Origin: Rhyacophila brunnea
Taxonomy: Eukaryota > Arthropoda > Insecta > Trichoptera > Rhyacophilidae
Assembly: GCA_022495005.1 (NCBI GenBank)
Contig: JAGYXB010000062.1
Location: 310,001 to 374,000 of the forward strand
Length of the DNA stretch: 64,000 nucleotides
Direction of reading: 5' to 3'
Part shown: one piece after another, positions 34,521-46,214 of the stretch
Layout: each line of letters opens with the position of its first letter
Position numbering within the stretch: the first letter of the stretch is position 1
Translations under genes and position numbers: made by a program
The notes under the pieces: model-generated
Database searches by the model: none
What the model was told of the DNA's origin: nothing
What the model saw: the letters and a program-made list of their open reading frames with translations, nothing else

Positions 34521-34964
34521 AGTTTCAGTACACAGGTACAGACGGCATTTTATTTACTTAAGATATATTTCGGCAGATCAAGTCAGTATTATTATTATTA
34601 TTTTCTAAACATTTTCTTTAAGCATCAAAATACGTGGTTGGTTGCTGCATCAGTCCCATGAAACTTCTTTCAGCGGCAAGGAAGTGTAGCACTAAAATCT
34701 TTTCATTCGAGCACGTTTATAGAGTCATGAAAGATGGCTGTGCACAAATCATTGCTGCATATATTTTCATTACGGGTGGATATGGGGTTTTTATCTCAAA
34801 TCATTGATTTTATTACTTTTTACAATTTTATATTATGTATTTTGAAATAAAAAACCTCTATTAAAATTGACACCCAATTATTTTGCTAATGAATTTAACA
34901 GTATACCATAACTTTATAAACGTTAGAAAGCACAGTATGAGCAAACCAAGAACTGCTATTTGTG

Positions 34965-35070
34965 TATTTGGATCCAGAGAATGGACATAATAGGCTGAAG
35001 TGGCTAACATCTATTTCTCGTAAATAATCTGTTATGAAGCTTCGTTTGGGAGGCCGTTATAATACATAAC
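34965..35070 (+). mobile_element. tRNA-derived SINE, family 1, degraded 3' fragment
   Basis: Weak match to the family body: AATAGGCTGAAGTGGCTAAC, ATCTATTTCTCGTAAA and GGGAGGCCGTTATAATA in the right order. Head missing. Confidence 0.45.
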
Positions 35071-35079
35071 AGATTGTAG

Positions 35080-35650
35080 AGCCATTCAAAAAATGTTCGC
35101 ATAGATAATAAAATGGTACAAAATAAGAATACTTCAATTGAAAATTTTTTAAAGTTGGACACACATTTGACTGCAAGTCTCGCAGTCATTTTTGACCGCG
35201 CAAAAAATCCTACATAACTTTTGTAAAAACCACATAAATATTTATCACGCATAAAAATTTATGTCTGTCCTACAACCGCTTTCCTAATACTATGACGGCA
35301 GCATATAGCGGTTTGAGAAAATGTCCCTTACCACACTCATACAAGAGTCGCGGTGGGATAATGACATCCATGTTTAGTCTTATGTCAACGCTTTTTACGG
35401 CCCCCATAAAGTGGCAAGTGACTTTAATAATATGACATGAATATTATTAAAGGTAACAGGGGGCTTTGGCTTATATAGGGTAAATGTACCACCAGTGACG
35501 TTCTCGTGCAATGCCACTCTTTCATCATCATTCTAGCGTAACCATACAGAATAATTCCTGGCTTCATTTTCATGTTTCATGACTTAATTTTTCTTCTTTT
35601 CCACCTTTCCATATTGTTAGATTGTTATCATCACAATAATGGATTCGTGC
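35080..35650. other. Stretch without a resolved feature
   Basis: No supported gene. The 82-codon minus-strand frame at 35004-35252 overlaps a SINE fragment and is unremarkable. Confidence 0.35.
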
Positions 35651-35654
35651 CTCT

Positions 35655-36340
35655 GTGCCTAAATTGTACCTTAAGCGCAAAGTGTTCAACCAGTGAGTGC
35701 TTCCCGTAAGCACATATGCGTGTGAAACATCAACCCTTAGTAAAAGCGAGATCCAGAAACTTAGAGTAGCACAGCGTGGTATGGAGAGGTGCATACTGGG
35801 CATAACGCGAAAGGACGAAAAGAGGAATGAGTGGATAAGGAGACAGACACGGATTTGCGATATTATAAAGTTTGCAAAAAACTTCAAATGGAAATGGGTA
35901 GGACACATAGCTCGAAGAAGGGACAATCGTTGGACAAATTTAGTCATCTAGTGGTATCTAAGAAGTACAAAACGTCCGCAAGGTAGACCGTGAAGCAGCT
36001 GGATCGATGAGATGATAAATTTCTGCGTAAGTACGTGGCAACACAACGAAATTTTCAGGCTGATGATTATGAAGGCATGTTAGCCAACGTATTATTATGA
36101 CTTGACCAAAACTCATCCCGTTTGATTTTAAATCACTTCAATATTAAATTTTTACTTAAAAAAAAACAAGATGGCACTTTACGAATGACTCAATCAACCT
36201 CGCATTTTCCACCATCTGACAAGTAGCAATAACCATAACGTAATCATGTGAAAACCACGCCATATATTTCAGGGAGCTTTGTTACCGATTTAACTGATAT
36301 AAATATTTTGTCAATTTCCTTTGTGGTATCATGTCGGTTC
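35655..36340 (+). mobile_element. RTE-like LINE 3' fragment, chimeric subfamily, copy 1
   Basis: The plus frame 35697-35951 reads LPVSTYACETSTLSKSEIQK, then LRVAQRGMERCILGITRKD and a WVGHIARRRDNRW segment. These fit the post-RT region of RTE elements (LPV-x-TY-x-CETWTL, then RGMER, GHIARR). It then passes GGCAACACAACGAAATTTTC into about 280 bases of non-coding DNA that are also found, similarly placed, at 41079-41370. The minus-strand 125-codon frame is a shadow. Confidence 0.75.
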
Positions 36341-36344
36341 AGAA

Positions 36345-37100
36345 GAGATCTATGGTAAATGCATTAAACTTGTCTGTACCGATGTCTGGACAACTGCACT
36401 CGCGGATAGATTAACAAGATTATAGAAGAAACTATTGCTTCCTATTTTATGTTGATGCCAACAACTTCTATCAAAAGTTGGTAACCAAATTCCAATACAT
36501 TTCTCAATTGAGATCCGTTCTCACTAGGAGACCAATGCCTTGAACATTGACTCACTTACGGAGTAGTAGCGGAGTGATTATGTCTACAGTTTAATTACCT
36601 GATTCAGAACAATATAATTAATATTATGCACAACAAATAAATGATCTGATAAAAATGATCATATTGTGTTGTATGTATTTCGCTGCGGATAAAAAACATT
36701 ATTCACATTATAGTTGTACTTTGCCTGAGAACTAGGTAGGTATACGATTTGTTTGGTCACGTTGTGAACATCTTAAATTTATAATCTGTAAAATTCACTA
36801 TATTATGGTTTAAAAAAATATGTAAATTTGATAAATATCAAGTACGTTATTCCTGCATTTGAGTTGCAAGTTGATCTTAAATAAGTAATAAATATTTGAT
36901 TAATTGAAAATAATTGGTATAAAAATAAAATATAATACTCAACTAAAATAATTCACCAAGTCATAACAATGAATAATATTAATGTTTGAAAATATATCTT
37001 TTTTGAAATAATTGTTTCAGTATGAATTTTTTTGCTGTAAAAAATATATTAGTAAATATTATTATATGTTTAGTTATAATATTGTAAGAAATCGGATTTT
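36345..37100. other. AT-rich stretch, no gene seen
   Basis: No supported feature. Confidence 0.4.
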
Positions 37101-37104
37101 AAAA

Positions 37105-37420
37105 ACTATTTTTTTATTCAACGAATATCTAAGAATGTAACATTCTAATTATTGGACATGATCGCCAAATAGTAGCTTAATTTAGGATGCGCTTCAGTGA
37201 GTATTAAAAGGACAATAATTATTTTTTTTGTAATTAAGTATGACTCCTTTATCATAGTGGACTATGTGCGTGGGCGCGATACCCGAGAAATGCAGGTTTG
37301 ATCGATTCCTGCGGTCATCTTACTTTTTTCAAAAAAGATTTTTTCTATTTATTTATATTTTCATTTTTTTCAGAAGTGTTTTCAAAATTATGAATGTGTA
37401 ATGTTTTTATGTCGGTATAG
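37105..37420 (+). mobile_element. Family C element with tRNA-like core, copy 1
   Basis: Left arm TTCAACGAATATCTAAGAAT plus GTAACATTCT at 37115-37145. A tRNA-like head follows at about 37250-37310 (ATCATAGTGGACTATGTGCG; B-box region GCAGGTTTGATCGATTCCTG). The family tail is CAAAAAAGATTTTTTCTAT and GTGTTTTCAAAATTATGAAT. The same head-tail order is seen at 39890-40020 and in the better copies at 45402 and 48830. Confidence 0.55.
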
Positions 37421-37476
37421 GTACTCGCAATTTATTATTTTTTATTAATTATTTAATTTAAGAAATATAGACTCCT

Positions 37477-37712
37477 GTGGGTCTATTCTATACTTATCGA
37501 CCGCTAAAGTGATAACGTGATAATATTATCACACTTAGGGTGGGTTTGTATCAAAGTATTAGCACTTATTATAACAATTACAATACGTTGGTTGTAATTG
37601 ATGCAATAAGCGCTACATTTTAACAGTGCCTCTCTTGCTGCTGCCTACCCTAAGTTTGATGATTTCTATCACTTTATCACTTTAGCGGTCGATAAGTATA
37701 GAATAGACCCAC
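37477..37712. mobile_element. 236-bp fold-back MITE
   Basis: The first 39 bases (GTGGGTCTATTCTATACTTA, TCGACCGCTAAAGTGATAA) are perfectly repeated in inverse at the right end, and similarity continues with mismatches for about 65 bases. The centre is itself palindromic (ACAATTACAA / TTGTAATTG). So nearly the whole element folds on itself. Flanking bases do not show a clear target duplication. Confidence 0.75.
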
Positions 37713-38211
37713 TGATAATTAAAAGCTCATTGAAACTAACTGATAAATGAATTTCTGTTAAAACACAATTATTTTATTGAGATGATCAGATTAAATGGTA
37801 TGACAGCTTCTTTACTTGTCTACTTCCACGGAACGTCACTGTATGCTACACTCTCTGTCGTACGCATATATGCATTATATAGATAAGTAGTTACAAAAGC
37901 CGCTATAAACGTCTCGGTCGGGTTGAAAAAATCGTTTCATAGCTAGTAACAATTTAATAGTCTTCTGGAAAGAGCATGGTGCTTTAAGTAGTTAATGTAA
38001 ATGAACATTAATAATAAGCTTTTAACTTGTCATTAATCTATTATAATAGTAACAGTTTTTTTAGTTATATGCGTTATGGATTAAGTGTTTTTCTATTTTT
38101 TTTAATATCCTAACTTAACTAGAATAAATTGCAGTTAACTATTTTTTAAGAACATGTCCTCAACAATATCAGTCTAGATATATATTTATATATCTATTTA
38201 ATACAATTGTC

Positions 38212-38283
38212 TACATGGAATAAACTGTTTTCGTTAAAAAATATATATAAAAGCTCATGCAGGCATCTGCGGCATAATTACCT
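38212..38283 (+). repeat. Direct repeat of the right flank and end of the 38.5-kb hairpin element
   Basis: AATAAACTGTTTTCGTTAAA, a short AT run, AAAGCTC and CTGCGGCATAATTACC occur here and again at 38778-38849. It looks like a solo right end of the same element family. Confidence 0.65.
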
Positions 38284-38522
38284 AAATAAAATATATGCGT
38301 TTGTTTTCACTGACACTTGCTACGGCGAACATTAGCTGGATCTAATAATTATTGGAACCAGTAACCAACATAACCTCCAATGATAACAAATTTTGTTGGC
38401 TACACTGCCAGTGTTGTCAGCTTAAAAATATGTGGTGTACGAAAAGATGAAATATTATAGTCCAGAAATACTAGGCATTAAAAATTAAATTTGTAAATCG
38501 TTCACGAGCCAGCTAAATTTTC

Positions 38523-38849
38523 GGTAAATGTGCCGCAGAGGTGGTGAAGAGATTTTACAACTTTCTTTTTAGGCCAAACCAAACCTAACCTAACTTAACT
38601 TATCTAGCCTAACATAACCTAACCTAATCTAACCTACCCCGACCTAATATTACCTCATATAATCTTAGTTTGTGACAATGGTGTATCAAAATGTATGAAA
38701 GTTTCAAATTTTCAATTAACGATTATTGGATCGAAAAGCCGTTGCGCCGACAGAAAAAGGTATTTATTATAATAGTCCACATAGAATAAACTGTTTTCGT
38801 AAAAAAAAAATATATAAAAGCTCGTGTCCACCTCTGCGGCACAATTACC
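38523..38849. mobile_element. GGTA-ended hAT-like element with telomere-like core
   Basis: Left end GGTAAATGTGCCGCAGAGGT at 38523 and right end inverse ACCTCTGCGGCACAATTACC ending at 38849 differ at one base in 22. Flanks AAATTTTC (38515-38522) and AAAGTTTC (38850-38857) form an 8-bp duplication with one mismatch. The core at 38575-38640 is an array of CCTAACCTAACTTAACTT type, a degenerate CCTAA/TTAGG run. The 133-codon frame at 38726-39127 crosses this element and the next and is not a gene. Confidence 0.65.
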
Positions 38850-38959
38850 AAAGTTTCTTACGTGCGGCTGTGTGTCATAGATTTGCTAACACTGGTCTAG
38901 ACCAATCAGCTGCTATACGTATACTACTCTGGTCTGATTCCAGCCATATTGCTCTAATG

Positions 38960-39425
38960 CATCCTGAAGCGGGCCCCCAGGCCACGTTGTTTGGCGGGCC
39001 ACAACCTATCGCTAAGATTAAGGGAAGCTGTAATATTCTACAGATGTGTTTCCCAAATGGTATTCCGCGGAACTCCAGGGTTCCGTGTAAAATAAAGGGT
39101 ATTTTTAGTGATTTTTGGTATTTTTAAATAAATACACTTAAATTGTCGGCACTCTGCATCGTATTATAAAGCACTGATCCCTCTTTTGTGATAGCGATGT
39201 AGCATGCGACCCTTTGCCCTATTGGATAAATGGTAATTTTATTAGTGAGGAACACATAAATAATTATAGAATAAAATTCCAGTTGACGAATAGCGTCGCA
39301 GGCAACTTTTTTACTATAAGAGTAAATTTTTGTGTGTTTATTTCACTTAACTGGCCGGGGCCCTTCTAAGCTCGGGCCCCCAGGCTAGAGCCCTGTCAGC
39401 CCTCCCTTGTGGGGGCCATGCTCTA
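38960..39425 (-). mobile_element. Family A hAT-like MITE, copy 3
   Basis: Reverse orientation relative to 16370-16781: CACAACCTATCGCTAAG near 39000, GGTATTCCGCGGAACTCC at 39060, TTACTATAAGAGTAAATTTT at 39310 and the GC-rich end GTGGGGGCCATGC at 39411-39423. This copy extends past the short end seen at 16.8 kb with GTTGTTTGGCGGGCC. Confidence 0.65.
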
Positions 39426-39549
39426 ATGGATTGCATTATCTATTACCTATGATTAATTAATTTATGATAAGCCCACTTTGCATCTTATTTCATTTATAGA
39501 TAATCTACTCTTAATTTATGAGACCAAAAGTTAAACTTGAATAATTTAA

Positions 39550-40020
39550 TTAAGTAACTATTTCTTGTATTCAACGAATAATTCACAAGATTTAAGAATG
39601 TACCATTCTAATTATTAAATTTACAGTATACGTACAGAACATAAATTGAATGGTACATTTTTAAATCTTTGTGAATTATTCGTTGAATAAAATGAATAGT
39701 TAATTAAATTATTAGCAAGTTCAAGTAAGTTACAACAGAAAATATTGGAGTGATCCGTGACGTCGGTTTGTAATTAAACTAATAAATATTTAAATTTAGA
39801 ATGCAAAAACCGATCGCCGACCGTAACTCAATTAGGAGAGCGCTTATGAGCAGGTATTAAACAGGCCAACAGTTAAAATGTGTCTCAATTGAGCAGGGCG
39901 TGATACCCAAGAGACACAGATTCAATTCCTGCCAGGTATCTTACTTTTTTCGGAAAAAGATTTTTTCTATTGACTATATTTTCTCATGAGTGTTTTCAGA
40001 ATTATGTATGTTGAATAATT
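39550..40020 (+). mobile_element. Family C element with palindrome and tRNA-like core, copy 2
   Basis: Arms TATTCAACGAATAATTCACA... AGAATGTACCATTCT at 39569-39612 and its inverse at 39650-39695 form a palindrome. Downstream is a tRNA-like head with GGGCGTGATACCCAAGAG and B box GATTCAATTCCTGCC (39929-39943), then the tail GGAAAAAGATTTTTTCTAT and GTGTTTTCAGAATTATGTAT. The head and palindrome may be one rearranged element. Confidence 0.55.
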
Positions 40021-40079
40021 TAATTATCAAAATCTTAACTGAGCGGAAAATCATCCGTGATCATTAAGTATTTTCTTTT

Positions 40080-40230
40080 TTTTAACACTACAACAGCCCA
40101 CGAGACTTGATAACAGTATTGTAGTTAGTAATACAATTAAAACAATCACAAACACCCAGACTTCGAGGAAATCGAAGCTGGAACCTCCAGATGAAAGGGC
40201 AGCGCCTTTCACACTGGACTACGAAAGCCT
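40080..40230 (-). mobile_element. tRNA-derived SINE, family 2, copy 3
   Basis: Minus head TTTCGTAGTCCAGTGTGAAA, then GGAGGTTCCAGCTTCGATTT (B-box area) and CTGGGTGTTTGTGATTG, with a TTGTAGTGTTAAA tail. A 60-codon minus frame here is a by-product. Confidence 0.7.
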
Positions 40231-40419
40231 CTATAAAATACTTATAATATGTACATAACAAATGCAGCATTTTTATAACGAATATTTAAATTTTGAATAA
40301 TTCGGAAACAAATAAAAATATTGGAAAACTTAAAAAATAATAATTCAATACTTTCTATTTCTATATTATAATTGTCATACCTTTTGTACGGGAAAATTCA
40401 TGAAACCGCAACCCTAGTG

Positions 40420-40620
40420 CAATTACTTTGAATCTGTCAAACCACGTCGCGTTCAAACATTTGCGATGTGATACGTCACGCCTTGGAACGCCAAGCAGCC
40501 ATAATCTTTCGTGTAAATTACCTAGTGACTAATTTCCTACTGGATTAAGGTGTACATAGGAGCAAACATCAGAATCTCAATTGCAGTAAGACAGCCTTAC
40601 TGAGAGTGTGGGATTGCAAA
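40420..40620. promoter_or_regulatory. GC-richer island
   Basis: Contains CCACGTCGCGTTCAAAC, GTGATACGTCACGCCTTGG and AACGCCAAGCAGCC. GTGATACGTCAC is a short palindrome, and TACGTCA resembles a CRE half-site region. No frame. Function unknown. Confidence 0.25.
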
Positions 40621-40810
40621 TTTCGAAATAATAATTACTAGATAACAACACAGTACATTTTTTATTATTCAATGTTTTATCGGTCGTTGAAAACTTTATA
40701 ATATATCGACATAATTACATGTTACCTAAATTAAATATTATAAAAGATCCAAGACCAATTAAAATATTAGTTTTCTATTGATGCTTCGTTAGATAGCAAA
40801 ATAAATCTCA

Positions 40811-41492
40811 CGTGGTATGGAGAGGTGCATGCTGGGCATAACGCGAAAGGACAAAAAGAGGAATGAGTGGATAAGGAAGCAGACAAGGGTTTACGATGTA
40901 ATATAGTTTATTAAAAGCCTTAAATGGAGATGGGCTGGACACATAGCTCGAAGAAGAGACAATCGTTGGACAAATCTAGTCATTTAGTGGTATCCAAGAA
41001 GTACAAAACGTCCGCAAGGTAGACCTAGAGGCCGCTGGATCGATGAAATGATAAATTTCTGCGGAAGTACGTGGCAACACAACGAAATTTTCAGGCTGAT
41101 GATTATGAAAGCGTGTAAGCCATTGTATTATATGACTTGACCAAAACTCATCCCGTTTGATTTTAAACCACTTCAATATTAAATTTTTACTTCAAAAAAA
41201 TCAAGATGGCAGTTTACGAATGTCTCAATCAACCTCGTATTTTCCACCGTCTGACGAGTGACAACAACCATAACGTAATCATGTGATAACGATGCCATAT
41301 TTTTCAGGGAGCTTTGCTACCGATTAAACTGATATAAATATTTTCTTAATTTACTTTGTGATATCATGTTGGTAAAGTTGAAATGATAAAGTTCTGCGGA
41401 AGTACGTGGCAATGCAATGCACAAGACCGAGAGAAGTGGAAGCAGCTTAAAGAGGCCTTCATTCAGCAGTGGATAGATTCAGGCTGATGATG
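40811..41492 (+). mobile_element. RTE-like LINE 3' fragment, chimeric subfamily, copy 2
   Basis: Flanked by AAATCTCA at 40803-40810 and 41493-41500, a plausible target duplication. It starts within the RGMERCMLGITRKD coding region, continues through GRPRGRWIDEM, then joins GGCAACACAACGAAATTTTC and AGGCTGATGATTATG, the element's 3' end motif, in shortened form. About 290 bases of unrelated DNA follow, and then a second RTE segment from GAAATGATAAAGTTCTGCGG (41379) to the genuine end GATTCAGGCTGATGATG. Confidence 0.75.
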
Positions 41493-41504
41493 AAATCTCA
41501 AATA

Positions 41505-44500
41505 AAATGTAATTTTATAAAAAAAAATATTACTTAATATTCACCAATATAATTTTATAAAATTTGTTTATTACTTAATATTCACCAAAATATATTTCAG
41601 ATATATTGTGTGGTCACATTGTTTTGTTTTGCGATAAGTGTTTTGCTCACATGGTGAACTCTATCAGGTATGAGGACTTTAAAATTTATATTATGAGTAG
41701 TGGGTATAGAAATGATACGTGATAAATTGGAACTGCTATCAGGGAGTTTTAAATTTATTAATAATCATTACAAAATAAATTTTACATCTATAGAAAATGA
41801 ATACAAACATGTATGTATTATTATATTATATCGTATTATTATTGTGTACATATTTATTTTATGCTTCGACAATTTTTTTTTAAATTTAGTACGCCAATAA
41901 TAAAATATTTTAAAGACATTATACGAATAGATGGTACCTACAACACATGATATAAATAGAAATATTTGATATAACGTAAAAAAAACTTTATAATATATAT
42001 TTAAAAAAATTCTAATATGATTTTTTCTATGGCTTTTTTAGTTACCTACTTATGTATTTTCAGGATTTTTAAAAATAATCCTACATAATTAATAAAAAAT
42101 AATTGATCTTTTCACTATCATTTGCTACCCAAAACAGTTCGTTGGAACTCGTACTAATCATGTACGTTCTTAAGTCACTACATGTAGCATCGTCTTCTGC
42201 TACGTTTGCTGTTGATCTTTCTTTGATAACAAGTTTGTAGTATCCTGTACATTTGATTTCTCATAGTGTAGTCGAAGTACTATAGTTTTCTGATTTTGAT
42301 ACTACACAGAACCTCTCAGACTTTTCTTATTCGTTTGAAGATGTCAATATTAATTGTGACTGTATGTCCATGGAATATTGTAATTAAAATATTTTAATCT
42401 ATAATAAATGGTCGAAATTAATACTGCATATTTGTCACTCTTCACATGAATAGTTTTAATAATAGCGAATGCTGTGCGGCTAGTCAATGCACTCCCTTGA
42501 GATGTCGACATTTTTATCAATGCAATATGTATTTTATTTTTAAAATTCTATTTTATTGTTTAATTTGTATTTTTCATGAATTATTGTTGTTGTTTTTTAA
42601 TTTATTTTCTTTTACTATAAAATTAAGTTGATTTACCTGTATTTTTTACTCTAAATGTCAAGTTGTGAACGTTTTGAATTAATAATTTATTATTTTCTCA
42701 ATGAGTCTTTTTTAAATAAATAAATAAAAATTATTGCCAAGTCGGAGTTAATGGTGAAATGTCATTTTTCTGTCTATAGTTTTAAAACCATAATTAACGA
42801 AAAATATCAAAATTATTCATGTTAGTGAAATTTTAATATTTTGTTTAATTTCATATCTATAAAACAAACTATCGACAACAGAGTTTGTTTTATATTGCTT
42901 ATTATTAAACAATTATAAAATAACTTCGTTCATTATGTACAATGCCGTGTTTGCAGAAATATGAGATATTTAAAAACTTTAGAAACATTTTCTTATAATC
43001 ATCTATTATGGAATGTGGTATATATTGTATATAATATAATATAATGCAAATTCAAAAATCCAGCAAAATAAAAGAACGTTAATTAATTATTATTTAAATA
43101 AACGGTAAAAATATTGAATCGTTTCTATATACGTATTATTATATTACGCTGTACCGTGTATCATATTCTTAAAGGATCGAGTTTTCACAAAGCTTCTTTT
43201 CTTTTGCAAATCGTCCACATGCAATAAATATTTGATCAGTTTTCCACATCAACCCTTGTGTTATACCTAAAAGGCCCCCTTTGCTTTCGTGGCTCGCCTC
43301 AGACTAAACCTTTTGCGATTTTTTTGCTCGATTGAAAGTATCCCCTACTTTTTTATTACGGTTGTTGAAACTTTTCAATAGCTCTCAGTGGCATTGTATA
43401 TGAAGTTACTAAGTCCACACACTGCATCACAAGGAAGGACATATATTCTTCAATGATGTCACTGACATCTTGATAAAATCGATGCACAATACAAATACAA
43501 CTAGACAAAAATATGTATTTCCACATGCAACATTCACTTCACAATATTTATAGTATTTCTTGTTTTTATAATCTAATAACGACGATAGCCGTCACCAGCT
43601 CACTTATGCACTACTTGAGCACTTTTAAATATAATAAGTATAATTAACATTTTTTTATCTTTTTTCTTTCTTGGCGAGAACGAAATAATTAAAAAATAAC
43701 AACCAAAGTATTTGGACTATGAGTAATACTCATTATTTTTTCTATTATGATATTTTTGAATGCATTCATAGAATGAATTAAGCATACTTAAGTCAGCATT
43801 GCATAAATTGTCGTTAAGGAAATTAATAGGATTTTTTTTACTTAATACTATTTTTAGGTATTGTATTTTTAGCTGTTCATCTACTCATCATGATGCATTT
43901 TTTATACGACTTGCAAATTGGACAATGCAAAGTCACCTGTAGCTAACCTAATCTACAGACTAGAGTTCCTTTTTGTTCAACTTTCATAATATGGTTTAGC
44001 TACATCATCTATTCAAAACAAAATTTACTTGAACATCTTGTTTGTTAAATATTTTCATATTCGACAAAGAAGACAACAATTATAATTAACTTTTTCTTTA
44101 TCCAGTGGATAAACTTTTTCAGTAAATATTATTTTTTACTCTACCATTTTGTACTAAATATAATTGTACAATAAAAATTATAGTATAAATTATGTAGTAA
44201 GTACTATCAATTTTCCACGACCAAAAAATACTATAGCAGATAATAAAATGAAACTTCGCTACAATAACACTGATAGACACATTTTAAATCAAAAATTAAA
44301 ATTAAAGTTATTATTAATTTAATAAAATTCAAATCATTATTGATTAAAAACAAATTAATTAATATATTATTTTTAAACCTCTTGTAGTGTTTGTTCTCTT
44401 TGTCCACTACACGACGCCTAAATAACTCTGAATAAAATAGTATCGACTGGAAAATTAAATTAAAAAAATTTATCATTGCTGATTGATTTACAGTAAATAT
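41505..44500. other. AT-rich stretch, no gene seen
   Basis: About 3 kb with no supported feature. Frames at 41700-41900, 42446-42631 and 44231-44476 (minus) are low-complexity. A slightly less AT-rich patch at 43220-43460 has no frame or repeat match. Confidence 0.4.
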
Positions 44501-44506
44501 AATACA

Positions 44507-44772
44507 GTTATAATTGTGTCGCTATATTTCAAAATCAGCCAAGTCCATAATAGATGAATAGAAGAAAAACAGCTTTTTGTTTTCTCAAATACACAAACAC
44601 AAGAGTGAAAGTTTATATTATTTCGAGTATAGAATATATAAAATTAATAAATTCCACATTTTGATAATGCATAAATGTTAAAAAGCAGTAGTTCTTTAGC
44701 AATTCACAAAAAGTCAAAAATACCTAAAGGTGGACTTGGCTGATTTTGAAATGTAGTGACACAATAATTGTC
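44507..44772. mobile_element. MITE-like inverted-repeat element
   Basis: Left arm TATAATTGTGTCGCTATATT plus TCAAAATCAGCCAAGTCCA matches the inverse of the right arm (TGGACTTGGCTGATTTTGAA and ATGTAGTGACACAATAATTG) with about four differences over 38 bases. The core of about 185 bases has no frame. No target duplication identified. Confidence 0.7.
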
Positions 44773-44999
44773 CTCACCTATAGAAACCAGCAAGCATTTA
44801 ATCAGAACTTCAGATTCACTGAAAATGTGAATTTAATCTTCTTTCTATGCCATATCGGCGATGATTTTGGCCACCCTTTTAACATCAAGTAATGTTACAG
44901 AGTATGACAAGGCATTGTCTGTATTGGATTTAAGTCTGAGCTTTTTGGGTGTTGTAAATTTAAAAAAAACATGTAACTCACAAAATAGAAACCATCTTC

Positions 45000-45285
45000 A
45001 TTTTTCTGGTACTATAACCCTCGGTGAGTCTTGGCCTCCTATTTTTTTATATCTTGGAAAATCTAGTGCTGATGCTTTCCAGTTGTTTGGTTAAGAATTC
45101 TGAAAACATCCATGATAAGAGTCCAGCCATTTCAGCTTCAAACGTCCAGGTCTCATATACTCCTCATGAAAAACATAGGTACATAACCCGTCTTATTAGT
45201 AATTCCTTGGGAATTCTATTCACGTGGCCGATCCAGTGCACTATCTGCAATTTCATATGTCACGTGATCCATTCGACTCCAAAAT
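45000..45285 (-). mobile_element. LINE C-terminal remnant
   Basis: Minus-strand frames give HWIGHVNRIPKELLIRRVMY, then RPGRLKLKWLDSYH and a tail with DFPRYKKIGGQD. Many LINEs end with W-x-GH-V-x-R-M, then GRPKLRWLDD, then an R-x-x-WR tail. The order agrees but stops and shifts abound. The plus-strand frames at 44861-45287 are shadows. Confidence 0.55.
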
Positions 45286-45401
45286 AATTAGTATGTACCT
45301 ACCTCAAAGCCTATTTTGGTTACGTATGATCTTGCCCAAAATGAGTTAGGTACATATTATTTTTTAGCAATAAAATTATATCTTTAAATGGCAATTCACC
45401 G

Positions 45402-45760
45402 TTGACATAATATTGAACATACATTACATGAAAACATCTCTGGCATATACACACTAGAAAAAATCTTTTTGTAGAAAAAATACGAAACCTCTACCCGCTG
45501 GTTTTGCGCCAGTGTGCTTTTCCAATTAAGCTACGGGCATTCTACTTAATGACGACGATTTTAGCTAGTAGTTATTACATGAAATTCTTATCGATTCGCG
45601 TTATAATGTTGGCTATCGATTTTAGTATAGTATTATTCCTTAATTACGAACCGACGTCGCGGACCACTCTATTATTTAGTTTTTCTACAAAAAGATTTTT
45701 TCTAGTGTGTATAATATGCATGAGATGTTTTCATATAATGTATGTTCAATATATGTCAAG
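45402..45760 (-). mobile_element. Family C element: long TIRs around a tRNA-like core, copy 3
   Basis: Arms 45402-45480 and 45682-45760 are reverse complements over about 75 bases (blocks TTGAACATACATTA, GAAAACATCTC and ACACACTAGAAAAAATCTTT). On the minus strand the core begins with GCCCGTAGCTTAATTGGAAA, a good tRNA A-box region, then AGCGGGTAGAGGTTTCGTAT, a decayed B box. The remaining core (45560-45680) is shared with 49030-49180. The plus-strand 98-codon frame is chance. Confidence 0.7.
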
Positions 45761-46214
45761 ATTCTTAAAATTTCTAGTACCTCTATATACGCTACACTAG
45801 CTAACATACACAAATGTTAAATTCCGACTGAAATAGACAATCGTAGAAAAAGCAAACATAGTCATTATAGTAAATTTAAATGACGTAGTTGCTCATCTCT
45901 CATAGATCGTATATAATTAGTACCTTCGTAAAGCATTAGTCTGCAATAGTAACAAGCAACGTTTATTGTGCATTTACAAGGAACCATTTGATTAATTGCC
46001 TTCACGAGCAGAGCATACAACTCGCTCCATGTTGCGGTAGTGGTGAATCAGTGGTACTCTAGTATTAGTATACCATCCGTGTCTCCTAGAATAAAACGTC
46101 GATGTGTCTGATGAATGAAATGTTTTTTCGCTATGTTCTTTATCATGATATCATTCATAGTCTATATTATTATCTAATATCTATACATACTATAACTCAA
46201 ATATTAGAAAATTT

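Noticed and set aside
38726..39127. 133-codon plus-strand frame
   Set aside because: It spans the right end of one MITE and part of another (family A). Its content is explained by repeat DNA.
45504..45800. 98-codon plus-strand frame
   Set aside because: Covers the core and arm of a family C element; hydrophobic composition is due to AT-rich sequence.
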